NCBI RefSeq assembly: GCF_023283825.1
Contig: NZ_JAKILD010000007.1
Location: 1 to 64,000, forward strand
Source: Shewanella olleyana
GTDB taxonomy: Bacteria > Pseudomonadota > Gammaproteobacteria > Enterobacterales > Shewanellaceae
Length of the DNA: 64,000 nt
Reading direction: 5' to 3'
In this document: positions 55,972 through 64,000 of the stretch, one piece after another
How positions within the stretch are numbered: the stretch's first letter is position 1
Layout of the letters: each line of letters opens with the position of its first letter
Made by a program: the position numbers and the translations under genes
The notes under the pieces: model-generated
The model's input: the letters and a program-made list of their open reading frames with translations, nothing else
Told to the model about the DNA's origin: nothing
Databases searched by the model: none

Positions 55972-55990
55972 TTTGTCATAAATCTATCAC
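55972..55990 (+). promoter_or_regulatory. Pho-box-like sequence upstream of phoB
   Basis: TTGTCATAAATCTATCAC is close to the consensus CTGTCATAAATCTGTCAC but lies on the + strand, opposite to phoB, about 100 nt from its start. It may serve autoregulation in inverted orientation or affect the porin transcript end; neither is proven. Confidence 0.4.
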
Positions 55991-56025
55991 GTTTTAGCTT
56001 AGGTCCTATCACGTTTTAGCTTAGG
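55984..56025 (+). repeat. 20-bp direct repeat
   Basis: CTATCACGTTTTAGCTTAGG occurs twice, 22 bp apart start to start, overlapping the Pho-box-like sequence between phoB and the porin gene. Confidence 0.85.
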
Positions 56026-56036
56026 GTATTGTTTAA

Positions 56037-56073
56037 AAACACACAAAGGAGACTAACGCCTCCTTTGTGATAC
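56037..56073 (-). terminator. Terminator of porin gene
   Basis: CACAAAGGAG and CTCCTTTGTG form a 10-bp stem; on the minus strand it is followed by GTTTTTAAAC. It lies about 40 nt beyond the porin stop. Confidence 0.82.
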
Positions 56074-56113
56074 AACTTTATTCTGATTAAATCGTTATGA
56101 ATAACGACTCAAT

Positions 56114-57070
56114 TTAGAATTTGTGTTCGATACCTACTGCGAAGTAGCTTTCATCAATTGAGATGTCTAAATCATTGCCTTCATCATCTTCAACTGTACC
56201 CATTGAAGTACGATCTGTATAGAAAGCAAATAGTTTAGTTGGCTTACCTAGTGAGTAATCTGCACCAATTGACCATGAATCACCTTTGTCTTCCATGTCT
56301 TGGTATTGTGCTTTTAAGGTCACTTGTTGAATCTTGTAAGCTGCACTTAGTAAGTAACCATCAATGCTATCACCGCTATCGATTTCTTCTTCTTGTTGGT
56401 ACATACCACCTAGTACAACACCACCAATTTTGCCTTGAACAGTACCACGAACGATGTCGTAACCAGCGACTTCTGAATCATATGCAACTGATGCGTAAAC
56501 TGGCGTTTTCTTGAGGCCTGAATCACCGTACATAGCTGCAATGCTGAAACCATCATCTTCTTGCTTGTCATCGCCTTCAGCAGCGTAAGTCACACCAAAC
56601 TGGAAATCACTAAATTTAGGCGATAAGTATGTTGCTGTTTGCGCTAAACGGTTTTCACCTTTGAATAACTTACCTAAATCACCAGAGTAATCATTGAACT
56701 GGTCAACTTTACCTTGTGACTGCTTAAGCATAGTGTCGTTACGACCGACGGCGAAAGAACCAAAGTTGCCTTTTAAACCAACAAATTGGTTACGAGCAGT
56801 GAAGTTATTAGAGCTATCTTTACCCGTATCTACCTGATATTCAATAGTATAAAACGCTTCTAGAGAGTCGCTTAATTCAAATCCGCCTTTAACACCAAAA
56901 CGAGACGCATTACTTTGAACTTCTGTAACTGAACCATCACCTGAATCATTAGATTGAACAGAAACATTTAACTTACCGTATACTTCAAGAGGTTCTGCAG
57001 CGTGAGCAGTTGAAAGCGTAGCAGCGGTAATAGCTGAAGCAACTAGAGTTTTATAAAAAGCGTTCATCAT
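56114..57070 (-). CDS. Outer membrane porin (general diffusion type)
   Basis: A 318-residue trimeric-porin-like barrel. The signal peptide ends near TAHA/AEPLEVYGKL. The mature start VYGKLNVSVQ and FGVKGGFELSDSLEAFYTIEY, FVGLKGNFGSFAVGRND and the final FAVGIEHKF (terminal Phe) are typical of gammaproteobacterial porins of the Gram_neg_porin type. The start codon is ambiguous because ATG codons occur at 57076, 57070 and 57067. AAAGG 6 nt before 57070 favours that one. Just upstream of and around this start the mRNA reads AAAGGATGATAATGATGAAC, complementary to the conserved CATCAT segment of the small RNA array at 47-50 kb. Confidence 0.93.
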   Translation of the reverse strand: MMNAFYKTLVASAITAATLSTAHAAEPLEVYGKLNVSVQSNDSGDGSVTEVQSNASRFGVKGGFELSDSLEAFYTIEYQVDTGKDSSNNFTARNQFVGLKGNFGSFAVGRNDTMLKQSQGKVDQFNDYSGDLGKLFKGENRLAQTATYLSPKFSDFQFGVTYAAEGDDKQEDDGFSIAAMYGDSGLKKTPVYASVAYDSEVAGYDIVRGTVQGKIGGVVLGGMYQQEEEIDSGDSIDGYLLSAAYKIQQVTLKAQYQDMEDKGDSWSIGADYSLGKPTKLFAFYTDRTSMGTVEDDEGNDLDISIDESYFAVGIEHKF

Positions 57071-57416
57071 TATCATCCTTTAGACATAATTTATTGGTGT
57101 TTTACACCTAGTTTTTGCTGCTATTCGGTTGGAACTAACAGGTAACTGTTAACCAATAGCTTGGGAACGAGGCGAATTCTGCACGTGTTTTGTTGCAGAA
57201 ATATTTCAATCAGGTAATTATATTTAGATAACGCTAAATTAAACGCACACAAAAACAAATAAACCACTGTTTCAAAAAGGAATACTACTCAAAAAAACAA
57301 ATGTGACAGTTTGATGAATTCTACTTTGGCGACAATCTTTCATCATTACTCAGATGGTTTACCCCAGAGCTGTGATACCGTAAACTGCATTTTTAATTTT
57401 TGATGAGTGCCTTATA

Positions 57417-58328
57417 ATGTGGTTTAAAAATCTCACCCTTTATCGTTTCAATAAGCCTTTCACTACCGATACCGAGGCTCTCGAGACAGCTTTAGAAGAC
57501 TTCACCTTTTCACCTTGCTCAAGCCAAGACATCAGTAAATTTGGTTTTTCCAATGCTTTAGGTAAAAAAGGTCAGGCTTTAGTGCACAGCGCTGAAAACC
57601 GTCACCTTATTTGTGTCACTAAAGAAGAAAAGATTCTCCCAGGCCAAGTGATTAAAGAAGCCATGGACGAAAAAGTGGCCATGATCGAAGATCAAGAAAG
57701 CCGCAAAGTGACCAAGAAAGAAAAAGATGCGATGAAAGAAGAGATAACCATGACGTTACTGCCACGAGCTTTTTCTCGTCGTAGCCAAACTCATGCGCTT
57801 ATCATGCCTGAACTCGAAATGATTCTTGTAGACAGCTCTAGTGCAGCAAAAGCAGAAGAGCTATTGGCTTTATTACGTAAAGCCTTAGGCAGCTTGCCAG
57901 TAGTGCCATTACACTTCACCACGCCAATTGAAACGACTCTGACTGAATGGTTACGTAATGGCGCTTCGCCACAACCATTTGAAATGCAAGATGAAGCCGA
58001 ACTTAAATCAGACTCTGATGAAGGCGGTATTGTGCGCTTTAAGCAACAAGTGCTTCAAGAAGATGAAGTGCTTGCTCATTTAGCAACAGGCAAGCAGGTT
58101 CATAAACTTGCGCTTCATTTTGGTCAGTCCATTGCCTTTTTATTGCAATCAGATGCGAGTGTTAAGCGTCTTAAGTTCTCTGAAGAATTTAGAGCAGCGA
58201 CAGATGATGTTGGTACAGAAGACCCACTTGCAAAATTAGATGCAGATTTTGCATTGATGGGCGGCGAACTTGTAGCCTTTATTAATTCAATTAAACAAGC
58301 TCTAGGCCCAATTGAAGAAAATATTTAA
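57417..58328 (+). CDS. rdgC: Recombination-associated protein RdgC
   Basis: A 303-residue ring-shaped DNA-binding protein that limits RecA activity. The N-terminus [15 protein letters not shown], the [11 protein letters not shown] segment and the [20 protein letters not shown] stretch are diagnostic, and the length is that of E. coli RdgC. It is a single gene in the cytoplasm, preceded by an AT-rich 346-nt region and closed by a strong terminator shared with the convergent peptidase gene. Confidence 0.97.
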   Translation: MWFKNLTLYRFNKPFTTDTEALETALEDFTFSPCSSQDISKFGFSNALGKKGQALVHSAENRHLICVTKEEKILPGQVIKEAMDEKVAMIEDQESRKVTKKEKDAMKEEITMTLLPRAFSRRSQTHALIMPELEMILVDSSSAAKAEELLALLRKALGSLPVVPLHFTTPIETTLTEWLRNGASPQPFEMQDEAELKSDSDEGGIVRFKQQVLQEDEVLAHLATGKQVHKLALHFGQSIAFLLQSDASVKRLKFSEEFRAATDDVGTEDPLAKLDADFALMGGELVAFINSIKQALGPIEENI

Positions 58329-58389
58329 TTGCTGTCGTTCTAATCGTAATCGTTTAAAAGCAATCATTAAAAAGCAATGGTCTAAATTT

Positions 58390-58425
58390 AAAAGCCCCCA
58401 TAACTTTGGTTATGGGGGCTTTTTA
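58390..58425. terminator. Bidirectional terminator
   Basis: AAAGCCCCCATAAC and GTTATGGGGGCTTT form a 14-bp stem around TTTG with T-runs on both strands, between rdgC and the convergent M61 gene. Confidence 0.92.
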
Positions 58426-58450
58426 TTCACATGAAGCTCTCTAAATCTTC

Positions 58451-60256
58451 TTATTTGATAAAGTTTCCAGATTCATCAAATGGCCAGTCAATGCCAAGCC
58501 ACGCCTTTAAGAACGCTTTCTGCTCTTTACTTGCATCTTTAATTCCTTTGATACTTAGATCACCCTTTGGCTGTTCTTTCAGTGTCAAAGCCACTTGTTT
58601 TAGTTGATCGTTACTGAATAACGACACTGAAATTTCGTCACCAGGCTTAAAGTCTTCTAAACGTTTTTTAAATCCTGCAGCAGTTACTTTAAGGCCATTG
58701 ATAGCAACGATTTCATCTCCAGCAACAATGCCGGCATTCCAAGCGGGGCCATTACGGCTGACATGAGCAAGCGTCAAGTCGTTATGAGCTCCAGTAAGCT
58801 TTAATCCACTGTAAATCGTAGCCTCATCTTTTTTGCCATAACTAATAACGAGCCCAGCTTGGGCTAGTAATGAGTCAAAATCTAAACTAAACGGTGACGT
58901 AATATGCTGCTGCCACCAAGTTTGGTAATCCTTGCCCGATAAGTTTTTCAAAATGCCTTTCACATCATCAACGTTATAGCCTTTAGGCAATTTAAAATCA
59001 CGATACAGCTGACGATGCACATCCCTATATGAATGCGCTAAATTGGTGTCTTCAAGTAAATTAAAATCTAAAGATAACGAAGCTAAATAGCCTTCAGAGT
59101 AAATATTAACCCCGTGGTTAATTGCATAATCCCCACCTGTATGAGTCCACTCGTTTAAACTTGCCTCCGATACCGATTGGATCTCTCTACCCGGTTTATG
59201 CATATTACTGTTAACCCGCTTGGCTAAATCAGCAAAAAACTCTTTTGGCGTAATCACATCAGCGCGTAGCAGCAACTGATTTTGAAAATAGCTTGTTGAA
59301 CCTTCAGCCATCCATAATAGCTCTGTCATGCTGGCTTCTTGATAATCGTAAGGAACCAACCCTTGTGGGCGGTATGCTTTAACATTCCAAGTGTGAATGA
59401 ACTCATGAGAAGCGGTGCTGATAAAACGAAGGTAATCTTTGCGCTCTCTGAAATTAAAGCGAGGCAATTGGATAATCGTTGAATTCAAATGCTCAGTTGC
59501 ACCCCGTGCACCGCTGGTTGCATGCACCATATAAACATAACGCTCGAAAGGATAATCATCCCATATCACTTCAGCGGTACTACTAATTTTGGTTAGGTCT
59601 TCTACTACTTTTTGAGGGTCATAATTACCTTCCCCCCAAAAAACCAGTTCGTAATCTCTTCCATCAGCCTCAAAGCTATAGTGAGTGTTGATACCTGTTT
59701 CAATAGGTGAATCAATTAGCACATCATAATTATCAGCCACAAATGAGTGAGACTTTCTCCCCTGCTCCATGCCTGAGTAACTGTTCCAACCTTTAGGGAC
59801 ATTCATCGATACTTTAACATTATCGTCTCTAAATTCTGGGCTATACATAAACACGCCACTGGCATCTAAATAAGCATGAGACTCATCAATGTGGCGCACG
59901 CGAGTCCCTAAATCGTTGGCGTATAGCTGGTAAGTAACCTTAACCTCAGTCGGTTTAGCTAAGTTAATTTTCCATTCGCCAGTGGCGCTTCGTTGCCAAG
60001 TTAACGGTTTGCCCTTGCTGTCAGTCGCATTAAACAGTCGGATTCCATCAGCTAAAGGAAGCACAGCATATTTACCCGTACGCCACACTGGTAAGTTAAC
60101 AGTGAGCACATCAGACGAAGATTCAGGAAAACTCACTTGAACTTTTGCTAAGTGGTGTTGTGGCTGGGTTAAATCAATTTGATAGTTCACTTCAGCAAGA
60201 CTGTTTGCCGAAAAAAATACCCCTGTAGTAAAAATAGCCAGTTTTGAGACTTTCAC
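58451..60256 (-). CDS. M61-family peptidase with PDZ domain
   Basis: A 601-residue secreted metallopeptidase of the glycyl aminopeptidase (M61) family. The signal peptide is MKVSKLAIFTTGVFFSANSL. The N-terminal beta domain is followed by GATEHLNST and the zinc motif HEFIHTWNVKAYRP (His284 to His288) with the third ligand Glu in LLWMAEGSTSYF. A PDZ domain (residues about 465-560, HVSRNGPAWNAGIVAGDEIV) recognises C-terminal tails of substrates. It is probably periplasmic and takes part in peptide degradation. It is a single gene, convergent with rdgC. Confidence 0.92.
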   Translation of the reverse strand: MKVSKLAIFTTGVFFSANSLAEVNYQIDLTQPQHHLAKVQVSFPESSSDVLTVNLPVWRTGKYAVLPLADGIRLFNATDSKGKPLTWQRSATGEWKINLAKPTEVKVTYQLYANDLGTRVRHIDESHAYLDASGVFMYSPEFRDDNVKVSMNVPKGWNSYSGMEQGRKSHSFVADNYDVLIDSPIETGINTHYSFEADGRDYELVFWGEGNYDPQKVVEDLTKISSTAEVIWDDYPFERYVYMVHATSGARGATEHLNSTIIQLPRFNFRERKDYLRFISTASHEFIHTWNVKAYRPQGLVPYDYQEASMTELLWMAEGSTSYFQNQLLLRADVITPKEFFADLAKRVNSNMHKPGREIQSVSEASLNEWTHTGGDYAINHGVNIYSEGYLASLSLDFNLLEDTNLAHSYRDVHRQLYRDFKLPKGYNVDDVKGILKNLSGKDYQTWWQQHITSPFSLDFDSLLAQAGLVISYGKKDEATIYSGLKLTGAHNDLTLAHVSRNGPAWNAGIVAGDEIVAINGLKVTAAGFKKRLEDFKPGDEISVSLFSNDQLKQVALTLKEQPKGDLSIKGIKDASKEQKAFLKAWLGIDWPFDESGNFIK

Positions 60257-60440
60257 TCTACATTCCTTCTGTTATTATTCTTGTTATGTTTTTATGTATT
60301 GTAGTTATTTGTTTTCAACATCATACAAATTCTTTGCGGTAAGTTTACTTTTTACAAAGTGATATTATAACAACAGCGATTATTCGCCCACCTACTTCCA
60401 ACAAAAGCTTACAAAATAATAATAAGGCCGTTAATCATTC

Positions 60441-62600
60441 ATGCAAAAATTCATACTATTCTGTTATGCCTTGTTGTTATCTTTTGTTGTTTTTCCTGTC
60501 AATGCTGAGATAAACGAACAACGTGAGATTGAGTTTATAGAAACCCCCAATCAATTATTCAAGCGAATTTCAGCTCGTATTCAATTTCCGCTGTCATTTA
60601 ATAATCGTACTGAATTTGAAGCCGTGGCCGAATCATTAAAGTACCGCCCAGATGAATTACAAGCTGATTTAGAAATTCTGGCGCGGCTGTTTCTGGAAAC
60701 GGCGCTCAAAGCTGATGACAAAATAAATAAAGCCCGATTACTGACACAGCAACTTGAATCTTTAGCTGAAACGCCAATGCAAGAAGCCATTATTTTACTG
60801 CTCGAAGGGAGAATAAGAGCGCTTGAAGACCAGCAATACAAGCAATCAATCATTTTATTTAAAGAAGCTCTTAATAAAATAAACAACCTTAAAGATAACC
60901 AAAGTTTAAATTTGCAATTTATACTGCATCAAAACTTAAGTTCTTTACACACCTTAGTGAAACAAGATACTCAAGCCTTATATCATTACAAACGCTACCG
61001 AGAAATAGCCTACCGACTGCGTAATGATTACTTCATAGCCCTATCTGAAACAGCAATAGGCATTTACTACACTAGACGTAATCAACTCGCTAAAGCACTG
61101 CAGCATCATAGTGAAGCTTATCGAATTTCAAATCGTTTAAACTATCCTGTTATTCAAGCGCAAACGCAGTTTCAGTTATCTCGCGCATACCGCGACTTAG
61201 GTCAATGGGATGAAGCTCTTAAGAATGCCAACGAAGCTGCTATCAGTTATCAAAAACTGGGGCGAGATGCATCTCAATCTAAAGCGATGACTGTCATTGC
61301 AATGATCTACGCCAATCAAGAACAGTGGAATAAAGCCATTGACTACTACCTGAATGCTCAGCAATTAGATGAAAAGAACAACCGAATAATAAGCCAAGGT
61401 CTTAATTTTCATAATATTGGCGAAGCGTATCTTCATTTAAATAACTACCCTTCAGCCATGAGTTACTTACAAATGGCCAATGATATTTTTAAAGAAAAAG
61501 GGATTGAGCATTACCTTGTTTATAATGAGTTACTATTTGCTCAGGCGATGTCAGAGCAATCATTATGGAAAGAAACAATCACCCATGGGATTGCCGCTTT
61601 AACGATAGCCGATTCGAAGCAATTAGCTGATGCACAAAAAGAAGCACTGGAATATTTAGCCAAAGCATACAGAGAGGAAAACAATTACCCTGCGGCATTG
61701 GAAATGATGGACAGATTAGTCCTAATGAAACAAGACACTGAAGAAGAGCCTGTTGAAGAAACGCTCACATCAAACTTAACTGAAGAAAAGTTAAAGTTTG
61801 AAATCAATATATATCAACACAAACTCAGTGGTTACATTGAAAGCAGTAAAGACCAGCAAATGGCCATTATTATCTTGCTTGCCGCCATTTTTATTTTATC
61901 TTTTGCCTGGCTTTATAGCTTAAAAAGGTTAAACAGTTTTAAACAACAAAAAGCGTTACTTGAAAAGCAGGTACTGCAAGAACCCCAAACTCAACTTAAA
62001 GGGTACCACGGCCTGCTAAAGTGCATGTCAGATGACAATTCACCTAAAACCATAGCACTTGTCAATGTGAAGCTATTGGCTGATTTAGATTTAGAGTTCG
62101 GACTTACAGAATTTAAAAACATCACTGAAAATTTAATTAACCAATTTGAAGCGCGCCTAAGCTGCAAAGTTTATTTGATTAAACCCGGTGAATTTGCATT
62201 TTGTTTTTCCGACGCCCTTGCACCTGAGCAAACTCTGACTCAAATATCCGAAGCTCTTTCTTTTCAAGCATTAACAATCAATACCAATGTTCCTAACTAT
62301 TCTGAATTGAATAAACAGAAACTGGAATGTGTTTTAGGGCATATAAACTTACCTTTGCTAGCAAATCCAGACTTGAGATTAACCAACGAGTTATTATTTG
62401 AAACAGTTCAATATGCGTTAGCCGCAGCTAAAAGTATCAATGTAGACCATACTTACGTCAGCATTAGAACGTTGAACTTTGCTCCAGCGGCTATATTTTA
62501 CAAACCTTTATATTTGAACCTAACCCATGCTCTGCAAAGAGGCATCATCCGAGCAGAAAGTAATAGATCTATTTCTGAGTTCAAATGGCCTAAAAATTAA
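60441..62600 (+). CDS. TPR sensor protein with degenerate GGDEF domain
   Basis: A 719-residue envelope protein. An N-terminal signal (MQKFILFCYALLLSFVVFPV) is followed by a periplasmic region of tetratricopeptide-type helices (residues about 90-430; QFQLSRAYRDLGQWDEALKN, AKAYREENNYPAALEMMDRL). A membrane helix is at about 473-493, and the cytoplasmic part looks like a GGDEF domain without catalytic residues: the signature is KPGEF (about 582-586) rather than GG(D/E)EF. It is therefore unlikely to make cyclic di-GMP and may bind or signal instead. It lies directly upstream of an apparent diguanylate cyclase gene on the same strand. Confidence 0.8.
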   Translation: MQKFILFCYALLLSFVVFPVNAEINEQREIEFIETPNQLFKRISARIQFPLSFNNRTEFEAVAESLKYRPDELQADLEILARLFLETALKADDKINKARLLTQQLESLAETPMQEAIILLLEGRIRALEDQQYKQSIILFKEALNKINNLKDNQSLNLQFILHQNLSSLHTLVKQDTQALYHYKRYREIAYRLRNDYFIALSETAIGIYYTRRNQLAKALQHHSEAYRISNRLNYPVIQAQTQFQLSRAYRDLGQWDEALKNANEAAISYQKLGRDASQSKAMTVIAMIYANQEQWNKAIDYYLNAQQLDEKNNRIISQGLNFHNIGEAYLHLNNYPSAMSYLQMANDIFKEKGIEHYLVYNELLFAQAMSEQSLWKETITHGIAALTIADSKQLADAQKEALEYLAKAYREENNYPAALEMMDRLVLMKQDTEEEPVEETLTSNLTEEKLKFEINIYQHKLSGYIESSKDQQMAIIILLAAIFILSFAWLYSLKRLNSFKQQKALLEKQVLQEPQTQLKGYHGLLKCMSDDNSPKTIALVNVKLLADLDLEFGLTEFKNITENLINQFEARLSCKVYLIKPGEFAFCFSDALAPEQTLTQISEALSFQALTINTNVPNYSELNKQKLECVLGHINLPLLANPDLRLTNELLFETVQYALAAAKSINVDHTYVSIRTLNFAPAAIFYKPLYLNLTHALQRGIIRAESNRSISEFKWPKN

Positions 62601-62768
62601 GCGGTAGAACCCAAGTTAACTAAGCTTTCGTCCTAACCTGCCGATATAGGTGTATAGTTATTTAACATGTCATTGATATGCGCAACTTTTTAATATTAGT
62701 TTGTATCATCCATTGCCCAGATTTCTGATGATGTTGGTTATTTGTTTATTTTTAGGAACCCTATAAGC

Positions 62769-64000
62769 ATGAAAGATTCTTCAACTGCAGTCTCACAAGT
62801 TTCATTATTAAAACAGAAGCTTAATTCGGCGAGGTTGGCACTCGAGGAAATACATGAAGATCGTAATGAGAAATTGCGCACTTTAATTCAATTCCTGGGT
62901 CATTTGAGTCTAGCCTGTAAAGGTCAAAATCTGGAACTTGATAATCGCCTTGCCAAGTTACGTCATCATCTTCAAGGTTATGATCAAATAGATGAAGCTT
63001 TACCTGAACTGGTGGAAATTGAGCGTCTGTTAAAAGGCCAATATCACCACACCATGACGCGTTTAGAAGAAAGCCGAACGAGTCTGACCCGAGTCATCGG
63101 TCAGATACAACGTGTTGATTCAGCTCCAGATGAAATCAAAAAAGAAATCAATTACTTTAAAAAAGATCTCAACAAACCTATTCATACTATTTGGGAATAC
63201 ATCCCTAAAGTAGAACAAGTTATTAGTTTTTATGAGCACATTTTACAAAAGGAGTTTGCTGGCACAGATGAGCACGTCATTTTGCCTCAGCACCTTATTT
63301 TAGCGAAAGAGCTCGCTCATAAAATATCTGAGATTGAGTTTCGCAAAGAGCAACGCGACCAGATTTTAGTCATGAAAGAGGTCTTGATGGGTGACATCAA
63401 GCTCAATACATTACTTGAATCTTATCAAACCATTTTAAGTTTATTACTTAATAATATTGCTCGCGAAAAAACCGCTTCTCAAGACTTTTTATATGCGTTA
63501 AATGATGCCATTAGCGTAGTGAGAGATGTTGTTACTAACACAGCTAATAACAATGATCGTTCACAACAAATCAAAACCCAGCTTAATAAAGAGATTAACC
63601 TGCGAGTTGATAACGCCGACGGTATTTTAATTGAATCTGATGATTTATTATCATTAAAGACAGCGCTTACCGTGCAGCTTACGTCTCTTAAAGATGCTTT
63701 GAGTCGTAAAGAAGCGTTAGAAAGCCGTGAGCAAGCTTTGCTGCGTAAATCTATTGATTCAATGCGTAAAGAGCTGACAAGTATTACCAAAGAAGCCAAT
63801 ACCTATAAAGAAAAGCTGTTTGAACATCAAAAACTCAATTTACTTGATCCACTGACACAATTACCAAACCGTGCGGCACTTGAAGACCGTATGGAGCAAG
63901 AGTTCAGAAACCATAAGCGCTTTAACACCCCGCTTTGGGTTGCTGTCACCGACATTGATTACTTTAAATCTGTTAATGATAATTTCGGCCACAGCACGGG
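62769..64000 (+). CDS. GGDEF protein (putative diguanylate cyclase), cut by window end
   Basis: The frame is open from the ATG at 62769 to the end of the window (410 codons seen). A long helical, charged N-terminal part (residues about 1-350, coiled-coil-like, no membrane segment) is followed by the start of a GGDEF domain: LLDPLTQLPNRAALEDRM and VAVTDIDYFKSVNDNFGHSTG. These match the nucleotide and metal-binding parts of active cyclases. The GGDEF signature itself is beyond the edge, so activity cannot be judged. AGGA lies 12 nt upstream of the ATG. It probably acts in the cytoplasm on cyclic di-GMP levels, possibly with the preceding gene. Confidence 0.88.
   Translation, partial: MKDSSTAVSQVSLLKQKLNSARLALEEIHEDRNEKLRTLIQFLGHLSLACKGQNLELDNRLAKLRHHLQGYDQIDEALPELVEIERLLKGQYHHTMTRLEESRTSLTRVIGQIQRVDSAPDEIKKEINYFKKDLNKPIHTIWEYIPKVEQVISFYEHILQKEFAGTDEHVILPQHLILAKELAHKISEIEFRKEQRDQILVMKEVLMGDIKLNTLLESYQTILSLLLNNIAREKTASQDFLYALNDAISVVRDVVTNTANNNDRSQQIKTQLNKEINLRVDNADGILIESDDLLSLKTALTVQLTSLKDALSRKEALESREQALLRKSIDSMRKELTSITKEANTYKEKLFEHQKLNLLDPLTQLPNRAALEDRMEQEFRNHKRFNTPLWVAVTDIDYFKSVNDNFGHST

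Overview
This window looks like a chromosomal segment of a marine gammaproteobacterium, most probably a Shewanella. The basis is the combination and arrangement of genes: a LiuR-type leucine degradation operon next to gnd, an H-NS paralogue, the rcsF-trmO-proS order also known from E. coli, rdgC, pstS with phoB-phoR, a lysine-riboswitch-controlled NhaC transporter, and short interspersed repeats of a kind common in that genus. Base composition is moderately AT-rich. The species call is an inference; no rRNA or tRNA gene was recognised.

Layout. 0-5.4 kb: gnd, a LysR-type regulator, an SDR oxidoreductase and a small membrane protein. 5.6-17 kb: a carbon catabolism island. An acyl-CoA synthetase is divergent from liuR, followed by liuA-liuB-liuC-liuD-liuE and the two subunits of a 3-ketoacid CoA-transferase. 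Together these take isovaleryl-CoA to acetyl-CoA and acetoacetate, then activate the acetoacetate. The electron-transfer flavoprotein genes (etfBA, 36.8-38.5 kb) that re-oxidise the acyl-CoA dehydrogenases carry a similar palindromic box upstream. 17-20.6 kb: an accessory patch, where a coiled-coil membrane protein of unknown function is enclosed by inverted and direct copies of a long, hairpin-rich repeat. 20.7-30.2 kb: a kinase-like protein, a TSUP permease, small envelope proteins, a radical SAM enzyme, a MITE, a periplasmic thioredoxin-like protein, a MEST-like hydrolase and an acyl-CoA dehydrogenase. 30.2-36.8 kb: tdk, a dcp-type peptidase and an NhaC antiporter preceded by a lysine riboswitch; several genes here have short tandem repeats just past the stop codon. 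38.9-47.1 kb: H-NS, RcsF, TrmO, an acetyltransferase, ProS, a patatin, small proteins, a YfaZ-like protein and glutathione peroxidase. 50-64 kb: M1 aminopeptidase, pstS (two Pho boxes), phoR, phoB, a porin, rdgC, an M61 peptidase, a TPR/degenerate GGDEF protein and a GGDEF protein cut by the window edge.

The most striking region is 47.2-49.95 kb, a 2.9 kb stretch with no credible protein gene. It contains six tandem units. Each has a GAAC(C/T)(T/A)T element exactly 15 nt upstream of a TC(A/T)(T/C)A element, as expected for an extracytoplasmic (sigma-E type) promoter. Each ends in an intrinsic terminator. Five units predict RNAs of about 240 nt and one an RNA of about 100 nt. All carry a CATCAT...CCC segment before a small hairpin. 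That segment is complementary to the ribosome binding site and start region of the porin gene at 56-57 kb. I propose an array of envelope-stress small RNAs that silence outer membrane protein synthesis. The parts are visible in the sequence; the function is inference.
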